64,000 nt of DNA from Hirschia litorea (GCF_042665075.1 NZ_JBHTBR010000002.1:124001-188000), one strand, 5' to 3'. Shown: positions 24,274-33,924, counted from the first letter of the stretch. The notes: generated by a model not told the origin, from the sequence alone. Numbers and translations are program-made.

Positions 24274-26883
24274 TTATGACGTTTCTTTGGTCGATTTTTT
24301 AGGCGTTTTTGAGGCAGTCGCTTTTTTAGCTGCTGGCTTTTTAGCGGCTGCTTTTTTGGCTGGTGCTTTCTTTTTGGTTGCACTTCCTGCTTTTGCGTCA
24401 ATCAATTCAATTGCCTTTTCCAGAGTAATTGTTTCTGGAGTGACATCCTTGGGAAGGGTGGCATTGGTTTTTTGGTGTTTTACATAGGGGCCATACCGGC
24501 CATCAAACACATTGATTGGTTCATCTGTTGCAGGGTGTTTACCGAGTTCTTTCAGCGCTTTAGCTGCGCCGCCGCGACCACCTTTAGCATTTTTCTCAGC
24601 GATGAGTGCAACTGCACGGTTAAGGCCAACTTCAAACACTTCCATTGGGTCTGGTAGGTTAGCGTAGGTTTTGTTGTGCTGAACATAAGGTCCATACCGC
24701 CCAAAATTGGCATACATCATTTCACCATCTTCGGGGTGAGGACCGATTTCACGGGGCAGGTTGATTAGCTTGATGGCTTGCTCAAGTGTGAGTTCTTCAA
24801 CACTCCATCCTTTAGGAATAGAACCGCGTTTTGGTTTTTCCTTGCCGACACCTTCGCCAAGCTGCACATAGGGGCCAAACCGGCCTGTACGTAGGCTAAT
24901 GTCTTTGCCTGTAACTGGGTCTTGTCCTAGTAACTTGCCGTCTGGTGATACAGCGTCCTCAGCGTCTGATCCATCCGTTGTGAAGGGGCGTGTGTGCTTA
25001 CATTCAGGATAGTTTGAACACCCGATAAAGGCACCGTTACGACCAAGCTTCATTGAAAGCTGGCCTTCTTTACACAAAGGACATAGGCGCGGGTCTTCGC
25101 CCGTTGGTTCGCCAGTCTTTTCATCAATTTTTGGTGGGAAGATCTTAGGGCCAAGCACTTCGTTTAGAAGGTCGAGCACGTGGGTGACGCGCAATTCAGA
25201 CACTTCTTCGATTTTCGCTCTGAACTGTTTCCAAAATTCAGCAAGGAATGTTTTCCAAGCAAGCTTTCCGTCGGAAACAAGGTCGAGTTTTTCTTCTAGG
25301 TCAGCCGTAAAGTCGTATTGAACATATTGATTGAAATAGTTTTCAAGGAAGATCGTGACCAAACGACCTTTATCGTCTGGAATGAAACGGTTTTTATCCA
25401 TGTGCACATAGTCACGGTCACGCAATGTGGCGAGCGTCGAGGCATATGTGGATGGGCGGCCAATGCCTAGCTCTTCCATTTTCTTCACGAGCGATGCTTC
25501 TGTGAAACGCGGCGGAGGTTGAGTAAAGCTTTGGTTTGCATCGGCTTTTTTCAAGTCGATATTATCGCCTACCGTTAAAGCTGGAAGGCGTTTGCCGTCT
25601 TCATCGCCGTTTTCATCATCACGGCCTTCTTGGTACAAGACAAGAAAACCATCAAATTTTACGACCTGACCCGTGGCGCGTAAAATGGCATTTCCATCTT
25701 TAGACTTTAAGTCCGCTGTTGTGCGTTCAAGTTGGGCAGTTTCCATTTGAGAGGCAACGGCACGCTTCCACACGAGTTCGTATAGGCGAGATAAATCCTG
25801 GTCCAAACGAACGGTGGAAGGGTGTTTCATGAAGTCAGTCGGGCGAACGGCTTCGTGCGCTTCTTGTGCGTTTTTTGCTTTAGATGAATAGCGACGAGGG
25901 CTAGATGGCACATAACGTTCGCCATGCACTTCTTTAATTGCATCGCGCGCTGCATGTATGGCTTCTTCAGCCATTTCAACACCATCAGTACGCATATATG
26001 TGATGAGACCGGCTTCATATAGTTTTTGAGCGGCACCCATTGTGCGAGATGCATTAAAGCCCAGTTTACGTGAGGCTTCTTGCTGAAGTGTTGAAGTTGT
26101 GAATGGCGGCGGCGGGTTTGATTTTACCGGCTTTGCTTCAACAGATTGAACTGTATATCCACCTACACGAACATGTTCGAGGGCTTTGTCTGCTGCTTCT
26201 TTATTTGGAAGCGAGAATTTCTGGACTTTCTTGCCTTCAAGTTCATATAAGCGGGTTTCAAATTCAGATTTTGAAACTGAATTCATTAAACCTTTGATTT
26301 GCCAATATTCTTCAGGTTTGAAAACCTCAATTTCCATTTCGCGTTCACAGATAAGACGCAGCGCAACGGATTGCACACGGCCAGCCGATCGAGAACCGGG
26401 GAGCTTGCGCCATAGCACAGGTGATAGGTTGAAGCCCACGAGGTAGTCGAGTGCACGGCGTGCGAGGTATGCGTCCACAAGCTCTTGGTCTAGCTCGCGT
26501 GGCTTCTGCATAGCTTCAAGAATGGATTTTTTTGTAATCGCGTTAAAGACAACACGCTCAATGGATTTGTCTTTAAGCGCGCCACGTTTTTTAGATAGAA
26601 CGTCTAGCACGTGCCACGAAATTGCTTCTCCCTCTCTATCAGGGTCGGTGGCAAGTATCAGGCCGTCGGCTCCCTTTAAGGCGTCTGCAATGTCTTTGAT
26701 GCGCTGGTTGGATTTTGCATCCGCTTTCCACGTCATCGCAAAATCATTGTCGGGATCGACTGAACCATCCTTAGATGGGAGGTCACGAATATGCCCGTAT
26801 GAGGCGAGCACTTTAAAGTCTTTTCCAAGGTATTGGTTGATTGTCTTGGCTTTGGCCGGGGACTCAACGACAACGACTTTCAT
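24274..26883 (-). CDS. topA: DNA topoisomerase I
   Basis: Relaxes negative supercoils by a type IA mechanism. The Toprim domain is at the N-terminus (MKVVVVESPAKAKTI, then DPDREGEAISW). The active-site tyrosine lies in LITYMRTDGVEM near residue 300. One C4 zinc motif (CPLCKEG...GCSNYPEC) follows, and then three topo-C repeats each containing GRYGPYVQ or close variants. A Lys/Ala/Thr-rich, histone-like tail covers the last 30 residues. The length of 869 aa is typical for alphaproteobacteria. It lies downstream of dprA after a 195-bp gap in which I see no gene. Confidence 0.98.
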   Translation of the reverse strand: MKVVVVESPAKAKTINQYLGKDFKVLASYGHIRDLPSKDGSVDPDNDFAMTWKADAKSNQRIKDIADALKGADGLILATDPDREGEAISWHVLDVLSKKRGALKDKSIERVVFNAITKKSILEAMQKPRELDQELVDAYLARRALDYLVGFNLSPVLWRKLPGSRSAGRVQSVALRLICEREMEIEVFKPEEYWQIKGLMNSVSKSEFETRLYELEGKKVQKFSLPNKEAADKALEHVRVGGYTVQSVEAKPVKSNPPPPFTTSTLQQEASRKLGFNASRTMGAAQKLYEAGLITYMRTDGVEMAEEAIHAARDAIKEVHGERYVPSSPRRYSSKAKNAQEAHEAVRPTDFMKHPSTVRLDQDLSRLYELVWKRAVASQMETAQLERTTADLKSKDGNAILRATGQVVKFDGFLVLYQEGRDDENGDEDGKRLPALTVGDNIDLKKADANQSFTQPPPRFTEASLVKKMEELGIGRPSTYASTLATLRDRDYVHMDKNRFIPDDKGRLVTIFLENYFNQYVQYDFTADLEEKLDLVSDGKLAWKTFLAEFWKQFRAKIEEVSELRVTHVLDLLNEVLGPKIFPPKIDEKTGEPTGEDPRLCPLCKEGQLSMKLGRNGAFIGCSNYPECKHTRPFTTDGSDAEDAVSPDGKLLGQDPVTGKDISLRTGRFGPYVQLGEGVGKEKPKRGSIPKGWSVEELTLEQAIKLINLPREIGPHPEDGEMMYANFGRYGPYVQHNKTYANLPDPMEVFEVGLNRAVALIAEKNAKGGRGGAAKALKELGKHPATDEPINVFDGRYGPYVKHQKTNATLPKDVTPETITLEKAIELIDAKAGSATKKKAPAKKAAAKKPAAKKATASKTPKKSTKETS

Positions 26884-27078
26884 ATTATATTCTCCCGGCT
26901 GTTTATACGTGTTCTAGGCGGTCTTAGACCTTGTCCACCCCAATGCATTAGAGCGGCGGAAACTGGTAGAGCTGAACAAGAAAGTCAATTAATCAATTTA
27001 AGACAATGTGTGATCTAGCCTAAAATTCTCACTTAAAAGGCGAGTTTTACACAGGTCTTATCAGCTTGCGACTGATAA

Positions 27079-28221
27079 TCATTCGATGATTGTATTGGCA
27101 AATCCGCCTGCGTGTGTTTGCGCAAAACCTTCTAATTCCAACTCAGTAAGCGCGATTTGGACCTCTCTATGAGGCGCACCAACAACGCGCACAAGTTCAT
27201 CGATATGGGTAGGCGTTGGTGAAAGTGCAATTTTTAATGTGTTCAGAGTTGAAGCTGAACAATCTGTGAGTGGAGGAAGGTCATATTCTTCAGATTCTGC
27301 CTCGGCGAGTATGGGGAGTGTACAGCCTTCTAGGGCTGCGATGACATCGTGGGCATCTTCTACGAGCCATGCGCCTTGCTTGAGGAGGCCGTTTGATCCA
27401 TGCGTGCGTTCGTCCAGGGGGGAGCCTGGTATGGCAAGCACTTCGCGTCCTTGTTCAAGTGCTACGCGTGCCGAAATGAGGGAGCCAGAACGCTTTGCAG
27501 CTTCGGCCACAAGAACCGCCATAGAAAGACCTGTAATGATACGATTGCGTTTTGGAAAATCGCGTGCGGTCGCTGTATATCCAATTGGCGCTTCAGAGAC
27601 GATCGCGCCGCGTTCTAATATTCGGTCGTAGAGTTTTGCGTGTTCGGGCGGATAAATGGCATTCACACCGCCAGCGAGGACGGCGATTGTGTGACCATGT
27701 TGCAGGGCGGCGGCGTGGGCTTCTCCATCAATGCCACGTGCCATGCCTGAAACGATGGTGTATCCAGATTTTGCAAGATCAGCAGATATGTCCCGCGTGA
27801 GTTTGCGTCCTGCCGCTGACGCATTGCGGGCACCGACAATTGCAATGGCAGGCTTCAGAAAGGCTTCCATATCGCCGCGTACGCATATTATTGGAATAGG
27901 CGGCGAGATTGCGCTCAGAGGGAGGGGGTAATCGCTTTCATCATAGGCAATAAAGCGCGCGCCTAATTTAGTCGCTTGGATCAGTTCTTTTTCTATATTG
28001 GCGGCGCTGGGAATTTTGAAGCTTTTGGCTTTGCCTGATTTTGTCGTGAGGTTGGGGAGTGCATCAAGGATTGCATCCACATCGCCTTTAAAGCGCGCCA
28101 TAAGCTGTGCATATGTCATTGGACCAATATTAGGCGTACGCAAGAGTTGTAATCTCTTGACCCGTTCTTGATCAGAAAGTGTTTTATGTTCTTGCGAATG
28201 CATCATTTGGCCCCCCTCCAA
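27079..28221 (-). CDS. dprA: DprA/Smf, DNA-processing protein
   Basis: Loads RecA onto incoming single-stranded DNA during transformation. An N-terminal SAM-like helical region (LLRTPNIGPMTYAQL) is followed by the Rossmann-like core with GARNASAAGRKL, SGMARGIDGEAH and PKRNRIITGLS. A C-terminal winged-helix domain follows (about 315-380). The length of 380 aa is normal. It follows plsY by 15 bp, so the two are co-transcribed, as in many alphaproteobacteria. Confidence 0.96.
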   Translation of the reverse strand: MEGGQMMHSQEHKTLSDQERVKRLQLLRTPNIGPMTYAQLMARFKGDVDAILDALPNLTTKSGKAKSFKIPSAANIEKELIQATKLGARFIAYDESDYPLPLSAISPPIPIICVRGDMEAFLKPAIAIVGARNASAAGRKLTRDISADLAKSGYTIVSGMARGIDGEAHAAALQHGHTIAVLAGGVNAIYPPEHAKLYDRILERGAIVSEAPIGYTATARDFPKRNRIITGLSMAVLVAEAAKRSGSLISARVALEQGREVLAIPGSPLDERTHGSNGLLKQGAWLVEDAHDVIAALEGCTLPILAEAESEEYDLPPLTDCSASTLNTLKIALSPTPTHIDELVRVVGAPHREVQIALTELELEGFAQTHAGGFANTIIE

Positions 28222-28236
28222 ATGTTTAAGCTTTAG

Positions 28237-28860
28237 CTATGCGAGGTCTTTGGCTTTCTTCTTACCGATTTTTTCTTCCGTGCCATTCATCAATCGTTTG
28301 ATGTTTTCGCGGTGGCGATAAAATAGTAGAATGGAAAGTGCGGCCGTGACGCATAAGGCGAAAATGTCTCCAACTAGCCAATATGTCAGCGCGGGTAGGA
28401 GGGCGGCAGTGACGAGTGCGGCAAGTGAGGAATAGCGAAAAGCGACTGCGATTGAGAGCCAGCAGATGGCGAAGGCGATCCCGACTTGCCACATAATGCC
28501 AAAGAGCATGCCGATAAATGTCGCAACACCTTTGCCGCCTTTGAACTTGAGCCAAACAGGATAGCAATGGCCTACAAAAGCGGCTGCACCAGCAAGTAAT
28601 CCAGCGTGAAAACTAAAAATGAAACTAAAAATCGCAGCAGCAATTCCTGCTTTTCCAGCATCTAGAAGGAGAGTTGCGAGGGCAAGGTCTTTGCGCCCTG
28701 TCCGTAAAACATTAGTGGCTCCAATGTTTCCCGAGCCGATGCTGCGAATATCACCTAAGCCCGCCATGCGTGTGATGACGAGGCCAAAAGGAATAGACCC
28801 AAAAAAGTATCCACCGGCGATGGCAATGGCGTAGATAATCGCAATAGGCATGTCTTGCAT
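28237..28860 (-). CDS. plsY: PlsY, glycerol-3-phosphate acyltransferase
   Basis: Inner-membrane enzyme that acylates glycerol-3-phosphate with acyl-phosphate to make lysophosphatidate. There are about five membrane segments. The three conserved loops are present: SIPFGL near residue 22, SGNIGATNVLRTGRK near 42-56, and FKGGKGVAT near 105. The ATG at 28860 is preceded by GGAA at a good distance. A second in-frame ATG lies 3 codons later. The C-terminus is basic. It is the first gene of plsY-dprA. Confidence 0.95.
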   Translation of the reverse strand: MQDMPIAIIYAIAIAGGYFFGSIPFGLVITRMAGLGDIRSIGSGNIGATNVLRTGRKDLALATLLLDAGKAGIAAAIFSFIFSFHAGLLAGAAAFVGHCYPVWLKFKGGKGVATFIGMLFGIMWQVGIAFAICWLSIAVAFRYSSLAALVTAALLPALTYWLVGDIFALCVTAALSILLFYRHRENIKRLMNGTEEKIGKKKAKDLA

Positions 28861-28973
28861 GATTGTTCCAACGTTTCAGGACTTATTAGCTAGGCATAGC
28901 TACTCACATCAATTGGTGCAAGTGTGTGAAATTTATACAATTCCACAACTTGCAAACCCTAGAATACAAGAAG

Positions 28974-29768
28974 CTATTGTATGTCTTCGACCTGAGTGTT
29001 TCTGTCACTGATACTTGCGATCAGCATGTCTACAAACTCATTTGGTTTTTCTCGATAGATTGTGTGATGACCAGGAATTGTGCGGATGGTCCAGCCACGT
29101 GCTTTAGCGCGGCTCCAAGAGGAATCTTTAGCTCTCTCTTCTTTAGTCATCCCTTCAGGAATAAACGCCACATAAGACACGTTGAGCTCTTTGGCGGCTG
29201 GGTTTTTGTAAGAAACAGGAGAGGTGTAGGTCTTAACTGGATGAGGGACATCCTTTGGGTATTCAGCTTCTGGTTCGAGCCAATTGAAGTGGATTTGGTG
29301 GTTTTTGATTTCCAACCCCTGCATCCAGTCATAATTTAAATCCAGCATGCTCATGCCATCATCAAGCACCATGGCATCAAGAAAGATAACGTGTTTGATA
29401 CGCTCGGGGATACGGTCCATCACGCCAGTGATGACGGCTCCGCCATAGCTGTGTCCAGCAAGAATGACATTGTCTAATTCTTCAAAAACAATCGTGTTTA
29501 CGATATCAGTGATATGGGTTTCTAGGTCTATGTCTTTAGCTGCAAGGTGCATGCGTTCCCCAAGTCCACTAAGCGTGGGGCGATAGGCTGTGTGGCCCCG
29601 ATCTTCGAGAATATTTGCAACTGTTTTCCAATCCCATCCGCCGCCAGTAGAGCCATGAACGATGACGAAAGTTTCTGGTTTGCTGGTTTGAGCCATTTCT
29701 TCGCTATGCATTGAAAGAGGAAATAGCGTGCTGAAGGCGCACCATAAGCTGATGATCAGTTTTCTCAT
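28974..29768 (-). CDS. exported alpha/beta hydrolase
   Basis: An N-terminal signal peptide of about 22 residues is followed by an alpha/beta-hydrolase fold. VHGSTGGGWDW forms the oxyanion region. The nucleophile elbow is GHSYGG. The acid is probably in the FLDAMVLDDG region, and the catalytic His is in PGHHTIYRE near the C-terminus. The size and the VHG...W...GHSYGG pattern resemble the EstC/salicylate-esterase-like group. The substrate is unknown. It is a single gene between plsY and ruvX on minus, with about 110 bp before plsY that show no gene. Confidence 0.87.
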   Translation of the reverse strand: MRKLIISLWCAFSTLFPLSMHSEEMAQTSKPETFVIVHGSTGGGWDWKTVANILEDRGHTAYRPTLSGLGERMHLAAKDIDLETHITDIVNTIVFEELDNVILAGHSYGGAVITGVMDRIPERIKHVIFLDAMVLDDGMSMLDLNYDWMQGLEIKNHQIHFNWLEPEAEYPKDVPHPVKTYTSPVSYKNPAAKELNVSYVAFIPEGMTKEERAKDSSWSRAKARGWTIRTIPGHHTIYREKPNEFVDMLIASISDRNTQVEDIQ

Positions 29769-29836
29769 TTATTCCTCCATAGTTTTTGAATGAAGGTAAA
29801 GACGCGCCGGCAGCATGTATAGGTCGATCTGAGAAA

Positions 29837-30298
29837 TTAATTCCAGCCTTCAGCTAGTCGATCAATTGCGCCTTGCAAGATGTAGCTTGCGGCGACTTTA
29901 TCTATCACTTCGGCGCGACGTGCGCGGCTGGTGTCTGCTTCTATGAGTGTGCGTTCGACGGCGGCGGTTGAAAGGCGTTCGTCCCAAAATGCGATCGGAA
30001 GGTCGCGTTTTTCCAATATATTACGTGCAAAGGCTTTGACTGCTTGGACGCGTGGGCCATGGCTGCCATCCATATTGACGGGGAGGCCCATAATGATGCC
30101 GACACATTTACGCTCATCATAAAGCCAGAACAACCGCTCTAATGAAGGAGCCAGCTTCTTACCTTTTTTGATAGTTTCAACTGGACTTGCGATAAGACGC
30201 GTCACATCGCATGCGGCGACACCAATTGTCTTGGTGCCAGGGTCTAAACCTAAGAGCGCGCCTTTGGGCGGCAGTTCACTGAATTCACATATTGCCAT
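29837..30298 (-). CDS. ruvX: RuvX/YqgF, putative Holliday junction resolvase
   Basis: RNase H-fold nuclease implicated in pre-16S rRNA 5' end processing. ALLGLDPGTKTIGVA carries the first catalytic Asp. IIMGLPVNMDGSHG and FWDERLSTAAVER carry the others (DER). EVIDKVAASYILQG near the C-terminus completes the family pattern. The length of 153 aa is normal. It is separated by 83 bp from the lipoprotein gene upstream and by 68 bp from the hydrolase downstream. Confidence 0.95.
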   Translation of the reverse strand: MAICEFSELPPKGALLGLDPGTKTIGVAACDVTRLIASPVETIKKGKKLAPSLERLFWLYDERKCVGIIMGLPVNMDGSHGPRVQAVKAFARNILEKRDLPIAFWDERLSTAAVERTLIEADTSRARRAEVIDKVAASYILQGAIDRLAEGWN

Positions 30299-30381
30299 TG
30301 GGCAGTGTTAATCCCAGTGAACATAGAATGATAGAGGTATTATATGAAACACTATCATTATTTGACGCCCATTCAGGGGAG

Positions 30382-30840
30382 CTAGTTGCTGATGGCTTCT
30401 TGCTCGATCGTTGGGTCACTGTCGCTCACGGCATCCATGTCATATTCATAAATGTTTGTGATGATGCATTTGATAGGGCGAGGATCTGTATCACTTGGAC
30501 CAAATACATTCTCAAAAGCGAGTAAAGAATCGCCGCGCGTAAGGCAGCTTGAGTGCTGGTCAAATGAGATTGATTGGGCATTTTGAAGATTGAAACAGCC
30601 GCCAGCGACTTTGAGCAGGTGTTGTTTCTTAACACCGGTGGAGACAACAACAGTATTGCGTGTTGTTTCACCAAAGCCATCAATACCACCGCCACGACAT
30701 ACGCGTTTGACTTCCTCACCAATGCGCGGGTCTTGTTCGCTAAACTCATTATAGCGAGGGCCGTCATCGTTTGATGTGGAGCAGGCAATTAAAGCGAGAG
30801 AGGTTGCTAAGATGGGAATCAGTGATGCAATTTTAGTCAT
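30382..30840 (-). CDS. small lipoprotein, DUF6491-like
   Basis: The signal peptide ends in a lipobox (LIAC, lipidated Cys at residue 20), followed by a short acidic linker. The mature part reads CRGGGIDGF, then VVVSTGVKKQHLLKVAGGCFNL, and ends with FGPSDTDPRPIKCIITNIYEYD. Four cysteines could form two disulfides. This pattern is what I recall for DUF6491; function unknown. It is divergent from gatC across 187 bp. Confidence 0.72.
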   Translation of the reverse strand: MTKIASLIPILATSLALIACSTSNDDGPRYNEFSEQDPRIGEEVKRVCRGGGIDGFGETTRNTVVVSTGVKKQHLLKVAGGCFNLQNAQSISFDQHSSCLTRGDSLLAFENVFGPSDTDPRPIKCIITNIYEYDMDAVSDSDPTIEQEAISN

Positions 30841-31027
30841 GGCATGCCTCTTTTAATTATCTAAAACACGTAGGGTTGCCGAAAATATACACGAATTTGC
30901 TTTGCTTGTAATTGTAAAAGCGTCAAATCCCTTTCATTTGCTGATTGAATAGCTTACGCCCTTGATAGATTAAGCGAGGGGTCGTAACTCTCGCATGTGG
31001 AATTAAAGATGAAGAGGCAAGAGTGGC

Positions 31028-31315
31028 ATGAGCGTCACCCCAGATGATGTGCGAAAAGCAGCGCGTCTTTCTCGTATCAAAATCAAAGATGAGCGTGTTG
31101 AACCAATGGCGCAGGAACTTAACAGTATCCTGAATTGGATTGAGCAGCTTAACGAAGTTGACGTTGACGGCATTGAACCAATGACAACTGTTGTTGAGAC
31201 AAGTCTGCCTATGCGCAAAGATGATATCACAGATGGAAATCGCCAGGAGGAAGTTTTGGCAAATGCGCCAAGCGCCGCTGATGGCTTTTTTGTTGTCCCT
31301 AAATCGGTAGAGTAA
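31028..31315 (+). CDS. gatC: GatC, aspartyl/glutamyl-tRNA amidotransferase subunit C
   Basis: Small stabilising subunit of the GatCAB complex, which converts mischarged Asp-tRNA(Asn)/Glu-tRNA(Gln) to the amide forms. Helical N-terminus VTPDDVRKAARLSRIKI, central LNSILNWIEQLNEVD and the C-terminal VPKSVE match the family. The length of 95 aa is normal. It heads an operon with a GNAT gene, which starts 4 nt after its stop, and gatA. gatB lies separately at 35652. Confidence 0.97.
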   Translation: MSVTPDDVRKAARLSRIKIKDERVEPMAQELNSILNWIEQLNEVDVDGIEPMTTVVETSLPMRKDDITDGNRQEEVLANAPSAADGFFVVPKSVE

Positions 31316-31318
31316 TCG

Positions 31319-31819
31319 GTGGAGCAGGCATTGGAATTTGGTAAAGCTGACGCGACTAGTCAAATAGGGCGTGTGCTGATTGCTGAAATTGATGCCTATC
31401 TGAAAGACCTCTATCCAGACTCAATAGGTCTTTGCTATCGCGCGTCGCCTGAAGAGATAAATACAAATGGTATTTTCTTTTTAGCGACATTGGATGGAAA
31501 TGCTGTTGGGTGTGGAGCTTTAAAACGGACGAAGTTTGATGAGATTGAACTTAAACGTTTTTATTTGCGTCCAGAGGCGCGCGGTAAGGGGTTGGCTAAA
31601 AAAATGTTAGCGATACTTGAAGCCGAAGCGCTGGCGATGGGGTTTGAGACAATATTTTTAGAGACAGGACCGCCTCAAATAGAAGCCGTCGCGTTGTATG
31701 AAGGCGCAGGTTATGAACGGTGCGGGCCTTTTGGGGGATATCCTGATAATCCTCTAAGTATTTTTATGGAAAAACGGCTTGTTGATGAGCTGTCACAATC
31801 GAACGGGAGCGCTGCGTGA
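31319..31819 (+). CDS. GNAT family N-acetyltransferase inserted in the gatCA operon
   Basis: Single GNAT domain of 166 aa. The acetyl-CoA loop is RPEARGKGLAKKM near residue 87. The preceding strand is GCGALKRTKFDEIELKRFYL, and the last helix and strand give YEGAGYERCGPFGGYPDNP, as in small PhnO/YjgM-like acetyltransferases. The acceptor is unknown. GTG 31319 starts 4 nt after the gatC stop. Its TGA overlaps the GTG of gatA (GTGA at 31816-31819), so it is translationally coupled on both sides. Confidence 0.9.
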   Translation: MEQALEFGKADATSQIGRVLIAEIDAYLKDLYPDSIGLCYRASPEEINTNGIFFLATLDGNAVGCGALKRTKFDEIELKRFYLRPEARGKGLAKKMLAILEAEALAMGFETIFLETGPPQIEAVALYEGAGYERCGPFGGYPDNPLSIFMEKRLVDELSQSNGSAA

Positions 31820-33294
31820 GCGATCTTACAAAACTGACACTGACGGATGCGGTAAAAGGCTTAAAAGCGAAAGATTTCTCAGCAAGAGAAATTACGCAGG
31901 CCCATTTGGATGTGATTGATAAAGCTAATCCGCAAATCAATGCTTATACATTGGTGACAGGTGAAAAAGCGCTTGAAATGGCGGATGCATCTGATGCTAA
32001 ACTTGCCAAAGGTGAGGGCGGTATTCTTGAAGGCGCACCGATCGGTGTTAAAGAGCTGTTTTGTACCAAAGGTGTGCGAACAACTGCATGTTCGGATATT
32101 TTGGGCAATTTCGTTCCCACTTATGAATCAACAGTTACGCAAAACTTGTGGGATCAAGGCGCTGTTATGTTGGGGAAACTCAACATGGACCAGTTTGCTA
32201 TGGGGTCATCCAATGAAACGTCCAGCTTTGGGAATGTTGTAAACCCTTGGCGTCGTGTTGGTGACGAGACACAGCTAACACCGGGTGGTTCTTCTGGTGG
32301 ATCGGCTGCGTCTGTTGCGGCGGACATGTGTCTAGCTGCGACGGCGTCTGATACGGGGGGCTCTATTCGTCAGCCTGCTGCTTTTACCGGGACTGTAGGT
32401 ATTAAACCCACTTATGGACGTGCAAGCCGGTATGGTATGGTGGCGTTTGCAAGTTCATTGGACCAAGCGGGCCCGATTGCTAAGAATGTTGAAGACACAG
32501 CTTTGATGTTGGAAGTGATGTGTTCGGCTGATGATAAGGATTCAACATCTTTACACGTTGATACACCAAAATGGACACAAAGCCTTTCTAAAGGCGTGAA
32601 GGGCATGAAGATTGGTATTCCTAAAGAATACCGTGTCGATGGTATGTCTGATGAGATTGAAGCACTTTGGCAGCAAGGCATTGAATGGCTTAAAGCAGCT
32701 GGTGCTGAAATTGTGGACGTGTCTTTACCGCACACAAAATATGCTCTGCCAGCATACTATATTGTTGCGCCTGCTGAGGCGTCTTCAAACTTGGCGCGTT
32801 ATGACGGTATGCGCTATGGCGTGCGCAAAGAAGGTGAAAACTTAGACGATACGTATGCAACGACACGCGCTGAAGGTTTTGGTGAAGAAGTTAAGCGGCG
32901 TTTGATGATTGGTGCTTATGTGCTGTCTGCTGGATATTATGATGCATATTACTTGAAAGCTCAAAAAGTGCGCCAACGCATTTTGATGGACTTCCAAGAA
33001 GCTTATAAACAGTGTGATGCATTGCTAACGCCAACATGTCCGTCTGCTGCCTTTGGACTTGGAGAGAAATCTGCTGATCCTGTTGAAATGTATCTGAATG
33101 ATATCTTCACAGTGACGGCTAATCTCGCTGGACTTCCAGCTATGAGTCTGCCGGTAAGCTTGAATAAACAGGGGCTGCCGCTTTCGTTGCAGATAATTGG
33201 AAAAGCCTTGGATGAAGAAAGCTGTTTCCGTGTCGCAAAGGTGATTGAAGACTCAGCTGGTTTTTCAGCGAAAGCCAAAGAATGGTGGGCCTAA
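31816..33294 (+). CDS. gatA: GatA, glutamyl-tRNA amidotransferase subunit A
   Basis: Amidase-signature glutaminase subunit of GatCAB. The catalytic triad is visible: Lys79 in GVKELFC, cis-Ser in the PGGSSGGSAA motif (156-165) and nucleophile Ser183 in SDTGGSIRQP. The length of 492 aa is normal. It starts with GTG overlapping the upstream GNAT stop. A clear hairpin terminator follows 25 bp after its stop. Confidence 0.97.
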   Translation: MSDLTKLTLTDAVKGLKAKDFSAREITQAHLDVIDKANPQINAYTLVTGEKALEMADASDAKLAKGEGGILEGAPIGVKELFCTKGVRTTACSDILGNFVPTYESTVTQNLWDQGAVMLGKLNMDQFAMGSSNETSSFGNVVNPWRRVGDETQLTPGGSSGGSAASVAADMCLAATASDTGGSIRQPAAFTGTVGIKPTYGRASRYGMVAFASSLDQAGPIAKNVEDTALMLEVMCSADDKDSTSLHVDTPKWTQSLSKGVKGMKIGIPKEYRVDGMSDEIEALWQQGIEWLKAAGAEIVDVSLPHTKYALPAYYIVAPAEASSNLARYDGMRYGVRKEGENLDDTYATTRAEGFGEEVKRRLMIGAYVLSAGYYDAYYLKAQKVRQRILMDFQEAYKQCDALLTPTCPSAAFGLGEKSADPVEMYLNDIFTVTANLAGLPAMSLPVSLNKQGLPLSLQIIGKALDEESCFRVAKVIEDSAGFSAKAKEWWA

Positions 33295-33318
33295 ACTGGC
33301 CTAAATCTTGATAGAAGG

Positions 33319-33349
33319 CAGCGTGAGCGTAATGTTCACGCTGTTTTTG
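33319..33349 (+). terminator. rho-independent terminator of the gatC-GNAT-gatA operon
   Basis: A perfect 8-bp stem CAGCGTGA (33319-33326) with TCACGCTG (33336-33343) and a 9-nt loop is followed by five T residues. It ends about 15 bp before the ATG of the next gene. Confidence 0.85.
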
Positions 33350-33364
33350 TATTAGGTGAAATAA

Positions 33365-33775
33365 ATGAAGAATATTTTGATTGTAACTGCGTTGATGGCT
33401 GGTGCAGTTTTGGGGGGATGTTCAAAATCCTATCCGAGCCTTTATGAGGTTAAGGGTGAAACATTTCAGTCAAACCAAGAAAGAACGATAGCTGCAGCAG
33501 AAGATGCTATTTTAGATGCACTGCGTTTTCGCCGTTGGTCTGTAGATGAGAAGAAGCCAGGTGAGATTATCGCGTCTCTTTACAAGGTTGATAAGGAAAC
33601 GCAGGAGCAAACTTACGGCGCAATTATCAAAGTCAGCTACACAGAAAATAGCTACAGTATTGAATACGTTGATAGTAAACGTATGCGGTATAATCCCGAA
33701 GAAGGCACGATTCACAATACATATAATCGCTGGATAAATAACCTAAGGGCAGATCTAGGTTTAGCGGGTTATTGA
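33365..33775 (+). CDS. small lipoprotein of unknown function
   Basis: Signal peptide with lipobox LGGC (Cys19), then a compact alpha/beta domain of about 117 residues. RTIAAAEDAILDALRFRRW is a clear helix. It is followed by GEIIASLYK and IKVSYTENSYSIEYVDSKRMRYN, an alternating strand pattern. I do not know the family, though similar lipoproteins are common in proteobacteria. An AGGTGA precedes the ATG by 5 nt. Its own terminator-like hairpin lies at 33815. Confidence 0.8.
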   Translation: MKNILIVTALMAGAVLGGCSKSYPSLYEVKGETFQSNQERTIAAAEDAILDALRFRRWSVDEKKPGEIIASLYKVDKETQEQTYGAIIKVSYTENSYSIEYVDSKRMRYNPEEGTIHNTYNRWINNLRADLGLAGY

Positions 33776-33814
33776 TTAAAAACTGTCACTTAGCATGAAT
33801 TAGTGTTCCATTTT

Positions 33815-33866
33815 AGCTCAACAGCGGATTTTTATTAAAAATTAGTCATTTGCTGTTGAGCTTTTG
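33815..33866 (+). terminator. terminator-like hairpin after the lipoprotein gene
   Basis: A long stem of 15 pairs (33815-33829 with 33848-33862, two G-U pairs; the outer 11 pairs are perfect, AGCTCAACAGC/GCTGTTGAGCT) with an 18-nt loop runs into CTTTTGG. The T-run is short, so termination is probable but not certain. Confidence 0.55.
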
Positions 33867-33924
33867 GTAATAACCTGTTCAAGATGTGCTTCGGAGATCC
33901 TCAGGGGGGCGGTTTTCCAAACTG

